Shown one piece after another: positions 54,446-62,979 of a DNA stretch of 64,000 bases (its first letter is position 1; each line of letters opens with the position of its first letter). Source of the stretch: JACKHO01 sp041398745 (lineage in GTDB: Bacteria; Planctomycetota; Planctomycetia; Planctomycetales; Planctomycetaceae). The stretch covers positions 620,001 to 684,000 of the forward strand of contig JAWKUB010000005.1 of assembly GCA_041398745.1 (NCBI GenBank), read 5' to 3'. The notes beneath the pieces are model-generated. The model saw nothing but the letters and a program-made list of their open reading frames with translations, did not search any database and was not told where the DNA came from. Position numbers and translations under genes: made by a program.

Positions 54446-54829
54446 TCAGGACGTGCTGGCGTCGACGGGGTTCACGAGGGCCGCGACCTGGTCCATCGAA
54501 ATTGCATGGCCGTTGACCGTCAAGACAATCCCGCTGTCCTCGGCGCTAATGCGTTCCACGATGCCGGATTCGATGAGGCCGTCGTTCGAATGGAATTCCA
54601 CGGTCGATCCCAGCAGGTTCCGACCGTTGCCGAGCATTTGAAGTTCGAAAAACTGATCGAACCTGGTGTTGAGTCGATCAATTCCTTCGACCATCGAGAA
54701 TTGGGCCAACTGCGCGACCTGTTCCTGTTGGTCCATCGGCTTGAGAGGATCCTGGTTCTGCAATTGCGCGACCAGCAGGTTGAGGTACTGGCCTTTGTCG
54801 ACTCCGTTGACGTTGGGTGCCGTATTCAT
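54446..54829 (-). CDS. flgD: Flagellar hook capping protein FlgD
   Basis: The ATG at 54829 gives 127 residues. The conserved core KGQYLNLLVAQLQNQDPLKP then MDQQEQVAQLAQFSMVEGID is the FlgD N-terminal signature. The protein caps the growing hook and directs FlgE assembly. It is shorter than many FlgD proteins (about 220 residues), with only a short C-terminal Tudor-like part (LLGSTVEFHSNDGLIESGIV). It lies between fliK and flgE, the usual order. Confidence 0.88.
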   Translation of the reverse strand: MNTAPNVNGVDKGQYLNLLVAQLQNQDPLKPMDQQEQVAQLAQFSMVEGIDRLNTRFDQFFELQMLGNGRNLLGSTVEFHSNDGLIESGIVERISAEDSGIVLTVNGHAISMDQVAALVNPVDASTS

Positions 54830-54867
54830 GTTCTGTATTCCTTTACAGTAACGGGCAAGTGTTTTCT

Positions 54868-56193
54868 TCAAGCGACGAAACTCATGTCGTCTGTTCTCTT
54901 CTGGTGTTGTTCGGTATTTGGACCACGCTGAGCGCGCGGCATGTTGAACCATTCCTCGGGAACGTCCTGTGTACCACGTTCTGATCCAGAGTACGAAATG
55001 TCGACCGACTCGCGTTCGAATCCTTGTTGGACGAGCTGTTCCATTAACTGGTCGTTTTCTCCACGCAGTGATGCGGCGACGTCGACGGAATGCGTTCGCA
55101 ATTCAATATTGAGTTTTAACCGTTGTCGCGAAATGCGAACGAATACATCACCGACCGCGGGCGGGGAGAGCCGCAGCACGACGGACTGCATGTCCCCGGC
55201 CTTTGTCTCCTGGGCCAGCGAAACAATTCGCTCTGCCATGTCGGCCGGGGCGACATCCTCTGACCGGGTGGCGACAATTCCATTAGACGTCATTGGAGAT
55301 TCAGCAGAAGTTTGATTGATCGAAATGTTGTTGTTTGCCATGCCACTCGACGTTTCACCGTGCCGCAAGTTGAGTTCCCCTGGGCCACGAGTCGATTCGA
55401 TTGCCTCGCGTTGGGTTGGCGTTAGTCGTGCTGCAGAAGCATCGACGGGACCGTCCGTTGCGAAGTCCAGGTGGTGGCCGGGACGGATGGTAGCTCCCGA
55501 TTCGGTTGCCGCACTCCCGGTCCTGGTTACTGCTTCTGCACCTGAGGAGATGACGGTTGATTTGCTTATCTCAGACTCCGAGGCTGCCGCTGTATGCGGG
55601 ACATCTTCCACTGCTTCTTCTGAGCCAAATTCTGTCGACTTCGGCAAGATATTCGGTGCGGTTACCTGTGCGATTGTAGTAGCAGTCTTCTCACCCATCC
55701 CGTTTGTATCGCCTTCACAAGTTGCTTGCTCTGACATTTGTTCCAGTGCCAATTGTGAAGGGAACTCAGATGAAAATTCACCTGTGGTGAGTGCAATGTC
55801 CAGTTCAGCCCGCTGGAATTCCCCATTGGGCAACTGCATTGCCATGCTATGAACGGAAGTCGCGGCCTGCAGCGTAGGGAGAGGTACAGCTCCCGACTCA
55901 GCAACCAGATTCACTTCGACTTGCGCCGCTGGCACTTTCGATGGCGCAAATGGAACATTCAGAAATGCGAGGGCCGAATCGCCTTCCAGCAGTTCGTCGC
56001 TCGGCGCTTCAGTATCTGAGTTGATCCGCTCTGGTGGCAATTCCGTTTGCGGAACGGTGGGATTCAGCAACTGCAATAGTTCGTTGCGAAAGTTCATCCC
56101 CGTGCTCTCGACGGCTTCCGAATCTCCCGCTGGAGAATCCGACGTCGACGCAGTAGCTGGCAGCAAATTTGCTGTTGAGGAAACAATCAACAC
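54868..56193 (-). CDS. fliK: Flagellar hook-length control protein FliK
   Basis: The C-terminal 90 residues (VVLRLSPPAVGDVFVRISRQ then LKLNIELRTHSVDVAASLRG and LMEQLVQQGFERESVDI) match the FliK/Flg_hook domain that stops hook growth at the right length. The long N-terminal part is low-complexity, as usual. The open frame continues to 56403, but a sigma-54 promoter at 56235-56251 lies inside that extension, so I place the start at GTG 56193 (TTG 56190 is possible), giving 441 residues. FlgD follows 38 bases after the stop. Confidence 0.8.
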   Translation of the reverse strand: MLIVSSTANLLPATASTSDSPAGDSEAVESTGMNFRNELLQLLNPTVPQTELPPERINSDTEAPSDELLEGDSALAFLNVPFAPSKVPAAQVEVNLVAESGAVPLPTLQAATSVHSMAMQLPNGEFQRAELDIALTTGEFSSEFPSQLALEQMSEQATCEGDTNGMGEKTATTIAQVTAPNILPKSTEFGSEEAVEDVPHTAAASESEISKSTVISSGAEAVTRTGSAATESGATIRPGHHLDFATDGPVDASAARLTPTQREAIESTRGPGELNLRHGETSSGMANNNISINQTSAESPMTSNGIVATRSEDVAPADMAERIVSLAQETKAGDMQSVVLRLSPPAVGDVFVRISRQRLKLNIELRTHSVDVAASLRGENDQLMEQLVQQGFERESVDISYSGSERGTQDVPEEWFNMPRAQRGPNTEQHQKRTDDMSFVA

Positions 56194-56234
56194 GTGGCGG
56201 TTCCATGGGGACAGAGGACACCACCAAAGCTTCT

Positions 56235-56251
56235 TGCAACTGACGTGCCAG
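56235..56251 (-). promoter_or_regulatory. Sigma-54 promoter of the fliK-flgD-flgE operon
   Basis: Read on the minus strand, CTGGCACGTCAGTTGCA matches the consensus YTGGCACGRNNNTTGCW at every fixed position except the R. The GG and GC are correctly spaced. Transcription would begin about 10-12 bases further on, near 56225, leaving a leader of about 30 bases before the proposed fliK start. The gene just upstream encodes a sigma-54 activator. Confidence 0.75.
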
Positions 56252-56386
56252 TCGCCGGAGATCGCCCATGCCGAAAGCACAGCGCAAGCGTATTTCCTCA
56301 AATTGCGCATTCCTGAAGTCGAATGCGCGATGCGAAGCGGAATGAGGAGATGGAAAAGTTTTCCGGTACGAGGAGAAGTTTGCCGA

Positions 56387-57373
56387 CTATCCCACGTGGC
56401 CAAGTCGACGATATTCCGCCAGTTTGTTCCTTAATGTTCGAGGGGTAATCCCCAATGTGCGGGCTACCTCCGTCCGGTTGCCGTGCAGTGACTCAAGACG
56501 CTTGAGAATGACTCGTCGCTCGATCTCACTCAGGGAAAGGGAAGTGCTTTCCGAGGACGGCTCTTCGTCATCATCGAATCGAGCGAGTCGTGGAAAGGTA
56601 CTCGGCAACTCCAGTTCTGTAATGACCTTTGAGTCGGTTAACAGGCAGGCGCGAAGCAGCACATTCCGCAGTTCGCGAATGTTGCCCGGCCAGTCGTGTC
56701 CCTGACATTTCTTGATCACCGAGTCGGAAACGGCCTCAATTTGGGACAATGCATCGCGGCGGAAACGGGTGAGAAAATGGTTGATGAGTAGCGGGATGTC
56801 TTCAAGCCGTTCACGCAACGGAGGATTATGTAGAGTCAGGGAACTGATGCGATGGTACAAGTCGTCACGAAACCGCCCGGCCACAACTTCCGACTTCAAC
56901 TCCCGGTTCGTCGCCACAATGACCCGTGCGCCAAGCTTCTGGACTTTGCCATCACCCACGCGTTGAAAGTCACCTTCTTCGAGCACGCGTAAAAGTTTCG
57001 CCTGTGTCGGTAACGGCAACTCTCCGAACTCGTCGAGGAATACGGTTCCACCCGCTGCACGCTCAAAGCATCCCAGACGCTGCGCAAGGGCACCGGTGAA
57101 TGCACCGGCGGAGTGGCCAAAGAGTTCACTTTCAACCAACGTTTCAGTCAGCGCCGCGCAGTTGACCGTGACCATTGGCCCAGCAGCGAACGGACTGTGT
57201 TGATGGACATAGTTCGACAGAACTTCCTTGCCGGTCCCGCTTTCACCCGTAATGAGAATTGTCGCTGAAGAAGCAGCAAACCGCCGTGTGACGTCGAGTA
57301 ACTCCAGTACGCGCGGCGAACAGGTCACGAGATCTTCGTTTCCGGTCTGGTTCTGGCTCGGATGTCTTAGCAC
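56387..57373 (-). CDS. Sigma-54-dependent transcriptional activator, FleQ/FlrC-like, without receiver domain
   Basis: The 328-residue protein (GTG start with a GGGGGGA upstream) is an AAA+ enhancer-binding protein. It has Walker A GESGTGKE, the sigma-54 contact loop GAFTGA in GHSAGAFTGALAQR, Walker B GGTVFLDEFGE, and the R-finger region LYHRISSLTLHNPPLRER. The C-terminal helix-turn-helix is Fis-like (NRTEVARTLGITPRTLRNKL). No phosphorylatable receiver domain is present. It is read from its own short intergenic region after a terminator and is followed by a sigma-54 promoter before fliK, so it probably drives hook-gene transcription. Confidence 0.9.
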   Translation of the reverse strand: MLRHPSQNQTGNEDLVTCSPRVLELLDVTRRFAASSATILITGESGTGKEVLSNYVHQHSPFAAGPMVTVNCAALTETLVESELFGHSAGAFTGALAQRLGCFERAAGGTVFLDEFGELPLPTQAKLLRVLEEGDFQRVGDGKVQKLGARVIVATNRELKSEVVAGRFRDDLYHRISSLTLHNPPLRERLEDIPLLINHFLTRFRRDALSQIEAVSDSVIKKCQGHDWPGNIRELRNVLLRACLLTDSKVITELELPSTFPRLARFDDDEEPSSESTSLSLSEIERRVILKRLESLHGNRTEVARTLGITPRTLRNKLAEYRRLGHVG

Positions 57374-57412
57374 GTTGATGTCCCCCCAACAGAATCCTGC
57401 AATCCATAAGTT

Positions 57413-57435
57413 AAAAAAAAGGGGGCATTTCCCCC
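57413..57435 (-). terminator. Rho-independent terminator of the TPR/coiled-coil operon
   Basis: On the minus strand GGGGG-AAATG-CCCCC is followed by eight T residues (57413-57420). It lies 10 bases after the stop of the gene at 57446 and separates that operon from the sigma-54 activator. Confidence 0.85.
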
Positions 57436-57445
57436 ATCATGGTGT

Positions 57446-57829
57446 TTACGTTTGAATCCCCTCCCGATACGCCTGAATCCCCCTCTGTTTCACCTGAACC
57501 TGCTGCACTTGCGCGTAACGCTTTCCACGATGCTGCACGAGGTCCTCAGTCAGTTCTGAGAGTGCTTGCTGCAGTTGTTGTAGAACCTCACGCGTTTGCT
57601 GGTACTGTCCGTTTTCTGAGGCCTTCAGTTGCCGGGCCAAGTCCGGCACCAGCAGGCACTCGGTTGACGTCGTCGCAACTTCTGCCGTGAATTTGTTCAA
57701 TTCCGCAAACGCACCAGGCGCCTGTTTGTGAAACAGTTCTCGAAGTCTCGCGATTTGCTGGAGCCGATTTTCAGCGAATAATCGAATTTCCGTCAGTCGC
57801 TCGGTGAGGTCATTGTTTGTCGTCTTCAA
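57446..57829 (-). CDS. Helical protein, FlgN-like chaperone candidate
   Basis: The TTG start at 57829 has GGAG 8 bases upstream and overlaps the preceding gene by 20 bases. The 127-residue product is nearly all helix, rich in Gln and Leu (REVLQQLQQALSELTEDLVQ), with a C-terminal VKQRGIQAYREGI. Size, helicity and the flagellar context resemble the FlgN/FliT class of export chaperones, but I see no decisive motif. It is the last gene before a strong terminator. Confidence 0.45.
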   Translation of the reverse strand: MKTTNNDLTERLTEIRLFAENRLQQIARLRELFHKQAPGAFAELNKFTAEVATTSTECLLVPDLARQLKASENGQYQQTREVLQQLQQALSELTEDLVQHRGKRYAQVQQVQVKQRGIQAYREGIQT

Positions 57830-58670
57830 TTGCCGTCTCCGTCAGTTGATTCATACCTGCCTGTAACTGCTGGCTGCGTGCCGTGAGTTCGTTTCGTTCC
57901 GGCAAATGGTCGAGCCACCACTTGGCGAGTTCGCGTGTCCAGTCGGAGTCAGGGCGGCCGACGATTTCACGATAAAGTCGTGCAGCCTCCTTGTACTCTC
58001 CCAACCCACGGTGACAGCAGGCTGTCAAATACCGCCGCCAGATGACATCGTCCGGCGAGAGGGACTCTTCGTTAAGCTGCTGTAGAACCTGCAGGCACTC
58101 TGCATGCTGGCCCGTTGCGAACAAACTCGAAGCGAGTGAGATACGATCAATTTCCCCATTGATTGAACTGTCGTTGAGAACGTCGTTCGGCAGAACGGCA
58201 TCTGGGGGAGGTGTTGTGATGGCCACATCTTGCAGTGGCGACTTCTCGGTCTCTGCGGGCGGAGTTTCGCTTTTGGCCGGTTGATCCAGATACTGCTCCA
58301 GCGGCATCGAGACCGGCGGGGTCAGCGTTGGCTGAGGCGCTGGTCGTTCGACCGGTGGTGAATGGAGAGTCGCTGGTAACTCTGGAACAGACGGCTGAAG
58401 TGGTTCCGGTGCACGGATCTTCATGGCTTCAACACGCTCTCGCAATTTCTGCATTTGAATTTGCAGTTCCTGCAGCTTGGCCCGCTTCTGTTCGAGAACC
58501 TGAGTCCCCTCTGTGGTCTCGTCGTTCGATATGGGAAGTGCCGCAGGTGTTGGCAGTGTGGGTGCTGGAATGTCGTCGGCAAATACTGTGATATGCACGA
58601 CGACCATCAACACGCCAACTCTACCACTGACTTTCAGCATACGGCGGATTGTCCGTTGGACACGATTCAT
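57810..58670 (-). CDS. Membrane-anchored coiled-coil/TPR protein in the flagellar locus
   Basis: The 286-residue protein has an N-terminal anchor (VGVLMVVVHITVF, residues 18-30) and a coiled-coil (LEQKRAKLQELQIQMQKLRE, about 60-85). A Pro-rich linker and a TPR-like C-terminus follow (LASSLFATGQHAECLQVLQQ, ACCHRGLGEYKEAARLYREI). Its ATG overlaps the upstream gene's stop in ATGA. It resembles YbgF/CpoB or PilF-like adaptors in layout. A scaffold role around the cell envelope or motor is an inference. Confidence 0.55.
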   Translation of the reverse strand: MNRVQRTIRRMLKVSGRVGVLMVVVHITVFADDIPAPTLPTPAALPISNDETTEGTQVLEQKRAKLQELQIQMQKLRERVEAMKIRAPEPLQPSVPELPATLHSPPVERPAPQPTLTPPVSMPLEQYLDQPAKSETPPAETEKSPLQDVAITTPPPDAVLPNDVLNDSSINGEIDRISLASSLFATGQHAECLQVLQQLNEESLSPDDVIWRRYLTACCHRGLGEYKEAARLYREIVGRPDSDWTRELAKWWLDHLPERNELTARSQQLQAGMNQLTETAIEDDKQ

Positions 58671-60901
58671 TTGTCATCGCCTCTTTGAATGAGGGCGGAC
58701 TCGCCCGATTGTATCTGCGGTGAGATGCCGACGAAGCAGCGAATTGCTTCGTTGTGCCGCCCATTGCTCTGGTAACAATGTCCCAGCGTCTTCAGGAGTT
58801 CGCGTCGAAATTCCGGCGAAGTTGATTCCGTGGATAGAAGTTCCTCGCAAGCACGAATGGCTTCATCAAGTTTTCCGGCCAGCTGCAGCTGCCTCGCGTT
58901 GCTTAGTCTTTGCTGCAACGCGGTGTCTTTCTCACTATCCGAAGATTCCGAAGCGGGGAGCGAAACAACGTCGCCCACTGTTTCCTGGACCAGTCTGTGC
59001 AGTCCCGGACCGGAGTTTCTGATGTCAAAACTCTGCGCCAATTCGCGACATTCGGCGATCATGCCGAGTTCACGATAGGCTCGAATTTGAAGTAAATCCC
59101 ACGTGCCGCTGAACATCGTTTCCTGATGCACATTAGTCACGGCAGTCAGCAGATTACGGCCCATGTATTCCCGTTCCTGTGGTTGACTGGCGGTGAATCG
59201 AATCATGGCCATGAGGAATGCGGCCTGATCATCAATGGGCGGCAGCTTGATGACATCTTGCGCTTCCCAGAGTACACGACTGGCCGACGTGTATTCATCC
59301 TGGAGGAGATACGCGGTCGAAAGCAGCAATGCGGCCCGTCCTCGTAGTTCATCCCGTCCAATGCTCATGCTGCGCGTTAACTGGGGAATCGCTTTGTCGG
59401 GCTGATTGTCTTCCAGAAAAATGTTCCCGGCAAACAAGTAGGCCGCGGCAACATACACTTCGCCATCCATTTGGTCGGCAGCGTGCAGCATGGCTTCGAG
59501 TGCTTCATCGCGGCGATTGGCCAGCAGGTAACACTTTCCGAGATTGAGCCATGTCACCGTTGCTTCCGGTCCGGAGATACCTCGACTGACAATTTGCTGC
59601 AGCGGCTGAATGGCCTGATCGTATTCCCCCTGCACAACAGCACGCCGAGCGAGGTCGGTCAACAATACGGGGAGGACCGAAGTATCTGAGGCTTGCGTCA
59701 GTGCATATTGCAGGTAGCGTGTTCCGCGTCGTCGGTATGCGAACTGCAACGTGTTGGAGATTTGTCCCTCGACGCCACCGAAGAATTCTCGCGAACTCAT
59801 CAGTTGAAGTGTGAGTCCGTCGTGCGTCCATTCCACATCGAGCGGAAGCAGAATTCCATCGAGTAATGTGTCGAGCGACAGTTCGGGAGTGTCGAGGCTG
59901 GTCGTGTGTCCCCGCAGTCGATGCCGCGCCTCGTCGGTGATCCGAACGGTCCAACCCATTTCGCGTCCAACTTGTTCCAAGACATCTTCGGTGGGCCAGC
60001 CAGGACAATGGACAAGAGCCACCACCTGATGCGGCCTGGTGCCAATTTGCCTTTGCCGACTCATTGTGAATTCGCGTGGCGGCTCCGGCGGGGGATTAAC
60101 TCCTCCGGCATCCCATTGGTCTAGAATGTGATCCGGTTTCAACATGACATGCGGCGCGTGCAACGTATTCAGGTCGAGAATACTCTTGGGGCTTACTGCC
60201 TCTTCCCGTGTCCCCAGCATGGCAGTTGCGAGAGCCACACATTGTTCGCCACGCATTTCTTTGGACAACGAGCGTCCATGTTTCATGAGCAGGTTTAGTA
60301 GCATTGAGGCCGCCAGGGGTGACTCATCTCGCTCCTGTAATTGAGTGGCCAGACGCAATATGAGACACGCACGCTGTGTCGTATCGTCGGTACGTTGAAA
60401 CGCCTCCTGGTATGCCCACTGAGAACGGGTCGAATCGCCGGAGAGTTCATGTGCCAGTCCGGCAATGAGAAACGCCCGTGCCGACAGCCTCATCTGTTGT
60501 GGATGCTCTCGCGCGTCATCAATGAGCGAGTCGATTTCGATCGCCGCCGCGGCTACGTCACCTTCAACGAGCAATGTCTCAGCAGCATTGAGTCGTTCAG
60601 CGACCGAACGCAGGCTGGAACTCTCAGTGCCCATCATGAATTCATTTAAGGAGACGGTCTCCGATTTCAACGGAGCTGCAGGTTGATCGAATACCGGCGC
60701 GGGCGGGAGGTCTGAAGCCGACAACATAGGCAAATCGGATGCCCCGGCCAGTTCATCGTCGGGCGATTCCGTCTGCTGACCGCTTAAGATGAGTGCCCCC
60801 AGCGTCACCAGCGCGCAAAGTAATGCGATCCCCATCACCCATAACAATGGGGCGAGGAACGACTTGGCTGGGGCGGGGTTTGGGGCCGGTGGTTGCGTCA
60901 T
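58667..60901 (-). CDS. Membrane-anchored TPR protein with an STN-like domain
   Basis: The 744-residue protein has a Pro-rich cytoplasmic start, one membrane helix (FLAPLLWVMGIALLCALVTL, residues 15-40), a TPR-like region (100-220) and an STN-like segment near 330-395. That segment, VLEQVGREMGWTVRITDEAR to LLDGILLPLDVEWTHDGLTL, has the fold pattern of the short N-terminal domain of secretins and TonB-dependent receptors. Further TPR units follow to the end. ATG 60901 is used (GTG 60910 possible). It is the first gene of a coupled three-gene operon divergent from flgM-fliC. Function unknown. Confidence 0.6.
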   Translation of the reverse strand: MTQPPAPNPAPAKSFLAPLLWVMGIALLCALVTLGALILSGQQTESPDDELAGASDLPMLSASDLPPAPVFDQPAAPLKSETVSLNEFMMGTESSSLRSVAERLNAAETLLVEGDVAAAAIEIDSLIDDAREHPQQMRLSARAFLIAGLAHELSGDSTRSQWAYQEAFQRTDDTTQRACLILRLATQLQERDESPLAASMLLNLLMKHGRSLSKEMRGEQCVALATAMLGTREEAVSPKSILDLNTLHAPHVMLKPDHILDQWDAGGVNPPPEPPREFTMSRQRQIGTRPHQVVALVHCPGWPTEDVLEQVGREMGWTVRITDEARHRLRGHTTSLDTPELSLDTLLDGILLPLDVEWTHDGLTLQLMSSREFFGGVEGQISNTLQFAYRRRGTRYLQYALTQASDTSVLPVLLTDLARRAVVQGEYDQAIQPLQQIVSRGISGPEATVTWLNLGKCYLLANRRDEALEAMLHAADQMDGEVYVAAAYLFAGNIFLEDNQPDKAIPQLTRSMSIGRDELRGRAALLLSTAYLLQDEYTSASRVLWEAQDVIKLPPIDDQAAFLMAMIRFTASQPQEREYMGRNLLTAVTNVHQETMFSGTWDLLQIRAYRELGMIAECRELAQSFDIRNSGPGLHRLVQETVGDVVSLPASESSDSEKDTALQQRLSNARQLQLAGKLDEAIRACEELLSTESTSPEFRRELLKTLGHCYQSNGRHNEAIRCFVGISPQIQSGESALIQRGDDK

Positions 60902-61077
60902 ACGATTCACACAGCGAACACATGAAATGTCGCAGTAGTCAACCTGTTCGGCACAACCCGCAGAGTCCCCCTAACTGAAATTCTGGCTTTTTGCTCAATC
61001 GTAGCGGAATCAGGGCAAGCCCTCACGCTGCGCTTCGATGAATGACCTGAACTTGGTGTTCGCAAGAGGACAGACAC

Positions 61078-61356
61078 ATGAAGATCAATCATAGCTCTCA
61101 CCAACTCCCGCAACCGAAGTTGGCCAGCAGTCGGGACAATGCTCCGACAGGTCGATCCAGCGGCGCTGGGGCAGCGGGACGCGCAAACGAATCGACTTCG
61201 AATGTGTATGCCGACTTGCTGGCGGGTGTCAGGGAAGACCAGCTCGTGCGACCGAATCGGGTTGCCGAGGCCAAGGACAAACTGCAATCGGGCGCGCTCA
61301 ATACGCGGGCGGTTGCAGAAGAGACGGCAGCAGCCCTGCTGAGAGAGTTTTCCTGA
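61078..61356 (+). CDS. flgM: Anti-sigma-28 factor FlgM
   Basis: The 92-residue protein has a disordered Ser/Gly/Ala-rich N-terminus. The C-terminal helices (VYADLLAGVREDQL, RVAEAKDKLQSGALNTRAVA then EETAAALL) fit the FlgM domain that binds and inhibits sigma-28 until the hook is finished. It is directly upstream of the flagellin gene, in keeping with control of late flagellar genes. GAGG lies upstream of the start. Low sequence conservation of FlgM leaves some doubt. Confidence 0.75.
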   Translation: MKINHSSHQLPQPKLASSRDNAPTGRSSGAGAAGRANESTSNVYADLLAGVREDQLVRPNRVAEAKDKLQSGALNTRAVAEETAAALLREFS

Positions 61357-61431
61357 CCCCAGTGATGTGAACCGAACTAACCCACTTCCTCCGGTTCATT
61401 TCGCAGCCAACTACAGAAAGAAGGTTTCGTC

Positions 61432-62850
61432 ATGGCATTGTCCATTACCAACAACGTGGCTTCGCTGAACGCGCAGTCCAACCTGACGCGAGCGAACTCC
61501 AATCTCGCCAAGTCGGTGGAGCGTCTCTCCTCCGGATTGAAGATCAACCGCGGATCAGACGGTCCCGCCGCGCTGGTGATTTCGGAAAAGCAACGTGCTC
61601 AAATCGCCGGTCTGAATCAGGCTATTGAGAACTCTGAAAAGGCCGTTTCGCTCGTGCAGACGGCGGAAGGTGCTTTGACCGAAATCAACTCGCTGCTGGT
61701 CAAAGTGCGTAGTTTGGCGATCGACTCGGCCAACGCTGGTGTCAACGACAACGACGCTCTGGCAGCCAACCAGGCCGAAATTGCGAACGCTCTCGATACG
61801 ATCAACCGGATCGCAGACAACACGCAGTTCGGTACCAAGAAACTGTTGAACGGCGACGCAGGTATTGGCGGTGTGGCTTCCGACACCGACGTTACCTTCG
61901 TCTCAGGGAGTTCGGCCACATCAGCTGGAACGTATGCCGTCAGCGTGACTACCGTTGGTGAGCGTGCGACCTCAACTGCTGGTACGGCTCAGTCCGCTGC
62001 GCTCGCAGCTGATGAAGTGCTGACTGTGAATGGTGTGGCGATTTCGCTGAATGCTGGCTCAACGCAGACTCAGGTCATCAACCGCATTAACGAGTACAGC
62101 TCGCAAACCGGCGTCACCGCCGATGCGAACGGTGCTGGTGGTGCCACCCGGTTGTACACCTCGGAATTTGGCTCAAACGCCTCACTGTCCGTTGTGTCCA
62201 ACACCGCCGCTGCTGCAACCAGCTCTGGTTTCGGTACGACCGCAGTGACCGACACCGGAGTTGATATTCAGGCTTCGATTGATGGTACGACCTACACCGG
62301 CACCGGAAATCTTGTGACGGCGAATTCCGGTTCAGCGAGTGGACTTACCATTCGTGTCGGTGTGGCTGCTGCCGATGCCACCCTCACCGAAACCGGTGCC
62401 CAGGGGAACGTCACCGTGACCGACAACTCGCTTGTCTTCCAAATTGGTGCCAACGCCAACCAGACCGCGAAAATTGCCATCGGCAAGTCAAATCCTGGCT
62501 CGCTCGGCGTCGGCGTGACTGGCAATCAGTTCTCCAGCCTGGCTGACATTGATGTCACTTCGGCATCAAAAGCTCAGGATGCCATTAGCGTCATCGATGC
62601 TGCTATCGATGACATCACCAACCTGCGGGGTGATCTCGGAGCGTTCCAGTCGAACACGCTCTCGTCCACCGCGAACAACCTCCGGGCCACACTGGAGAAC
62701 ACGGTGAACGCCGAGTCCGTCATTCGTGACACCGACTTCGCTGCGGAAATTGCCAACTTCACGAAGAACCAGGTGCTGGTCCAAGCCGGTACTTCCGTCC
62801 TCGGAAATGCCAATCAGTTGCCGCAGCAAATCCTCTCGTTGCTGCGATAG
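61432..62850 (+). CDS. fliC: Flagellin
   Basis: The 472-residue filament protein has the classic N-terminal D0/D1 sequence (ITNNVASLNAQSNLTRANSN, VERLSSGLKINRGSDGPAAL) and the matching C-terminal domain (DTDFAAEIANFTKNQVLVQA, NQLPQQILSLLR). Between them lies a variable Ala/Thr/Ser/Gly-rich D2/D3 region (about 150-370), possibly O-glycosylated. AAGAAGG precedes the ATG. The gene follows flgM by 75 bases and precedes fliD. Confidence 0.95.
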   Translation: MALSITNNVASLNAQSNLTRANSNLAKSVERLSSGLKINRGSDGPAALVISEKQRAQIAGLNQAIENSEKAVSLVQTAEGALTEINSLLVKVRSLAIDSANAGVNDNDALAANQAEIANALDTINRIADNTQFGTKKLLNGDAGIGGVASDTDVTFVSGSSATSAGTYAVSVTTVGERATSTAGTAQSAALAADEVLTVNGVAISLNAGSTQTQVINRINEYSSQTGVTADANGAGGATRLYTSEFGSNASLSVVSNTAAAATSSGFGTTAVTDTGVDIQASIDGTTYTGTGNLVTANSGSASGLTIRVGVAAADATLTETGAQGNVTVTDNSLVFQIGANANQTAKIAIGKSNPGSLGVGVTGNQFSSLADIDVTSASKAQDAISVIDAAIDDITNLRGDLGAFQSNTLSSTANNLRATLENTVNAESVIRDTDFAAEIANFTKNQVLVQAGTSVLGNANQLPQQILSLLR

Positions 62851-62869
62851 TTTCTCGCGACCAAAGGTC

Positions 62870-62904
62870 CTCCATCAGTACCCCACTCCGAGGTACTGGT
62901 GGAG
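62870..62904 (+). terminator. Hairpin after the flagellin gene
   Basis: CTCCATCAGTACC pairs with GGTACTGGTGGAG (13 bp, one G-T pair) over a 9-base loop, 20 bases after the fliC stop. Only a weak T-run follows. It could lower read-through into fliD or stabilise the abundant flagellin message. Confidence 0.55.
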
Positions 62905-62979
62905 TGATCGGAGGTTTCGCAATTTCATAATCCAACTTTCCAATTCCCGAATTCCAGTGGACGAAGCGTCGAGGTCGAC

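Noticed and set aside
56009..56287. A 92-codon minus frame overlapping the fliK N-terminus
   Set aside because: It overlaps fliK by about 180 bases and runs across the sigma-54 promoter. The fliK frame gives a more typical hook-length protein.
60902..61077. Sigma-54 or sigma-28 promoter before flgM (CTGGCTTTTTGCT)
   Set aside because: The GG-GC spacing is too short for sigma-54, and no GCCGATAA-type -10 element was found for sigma-28.
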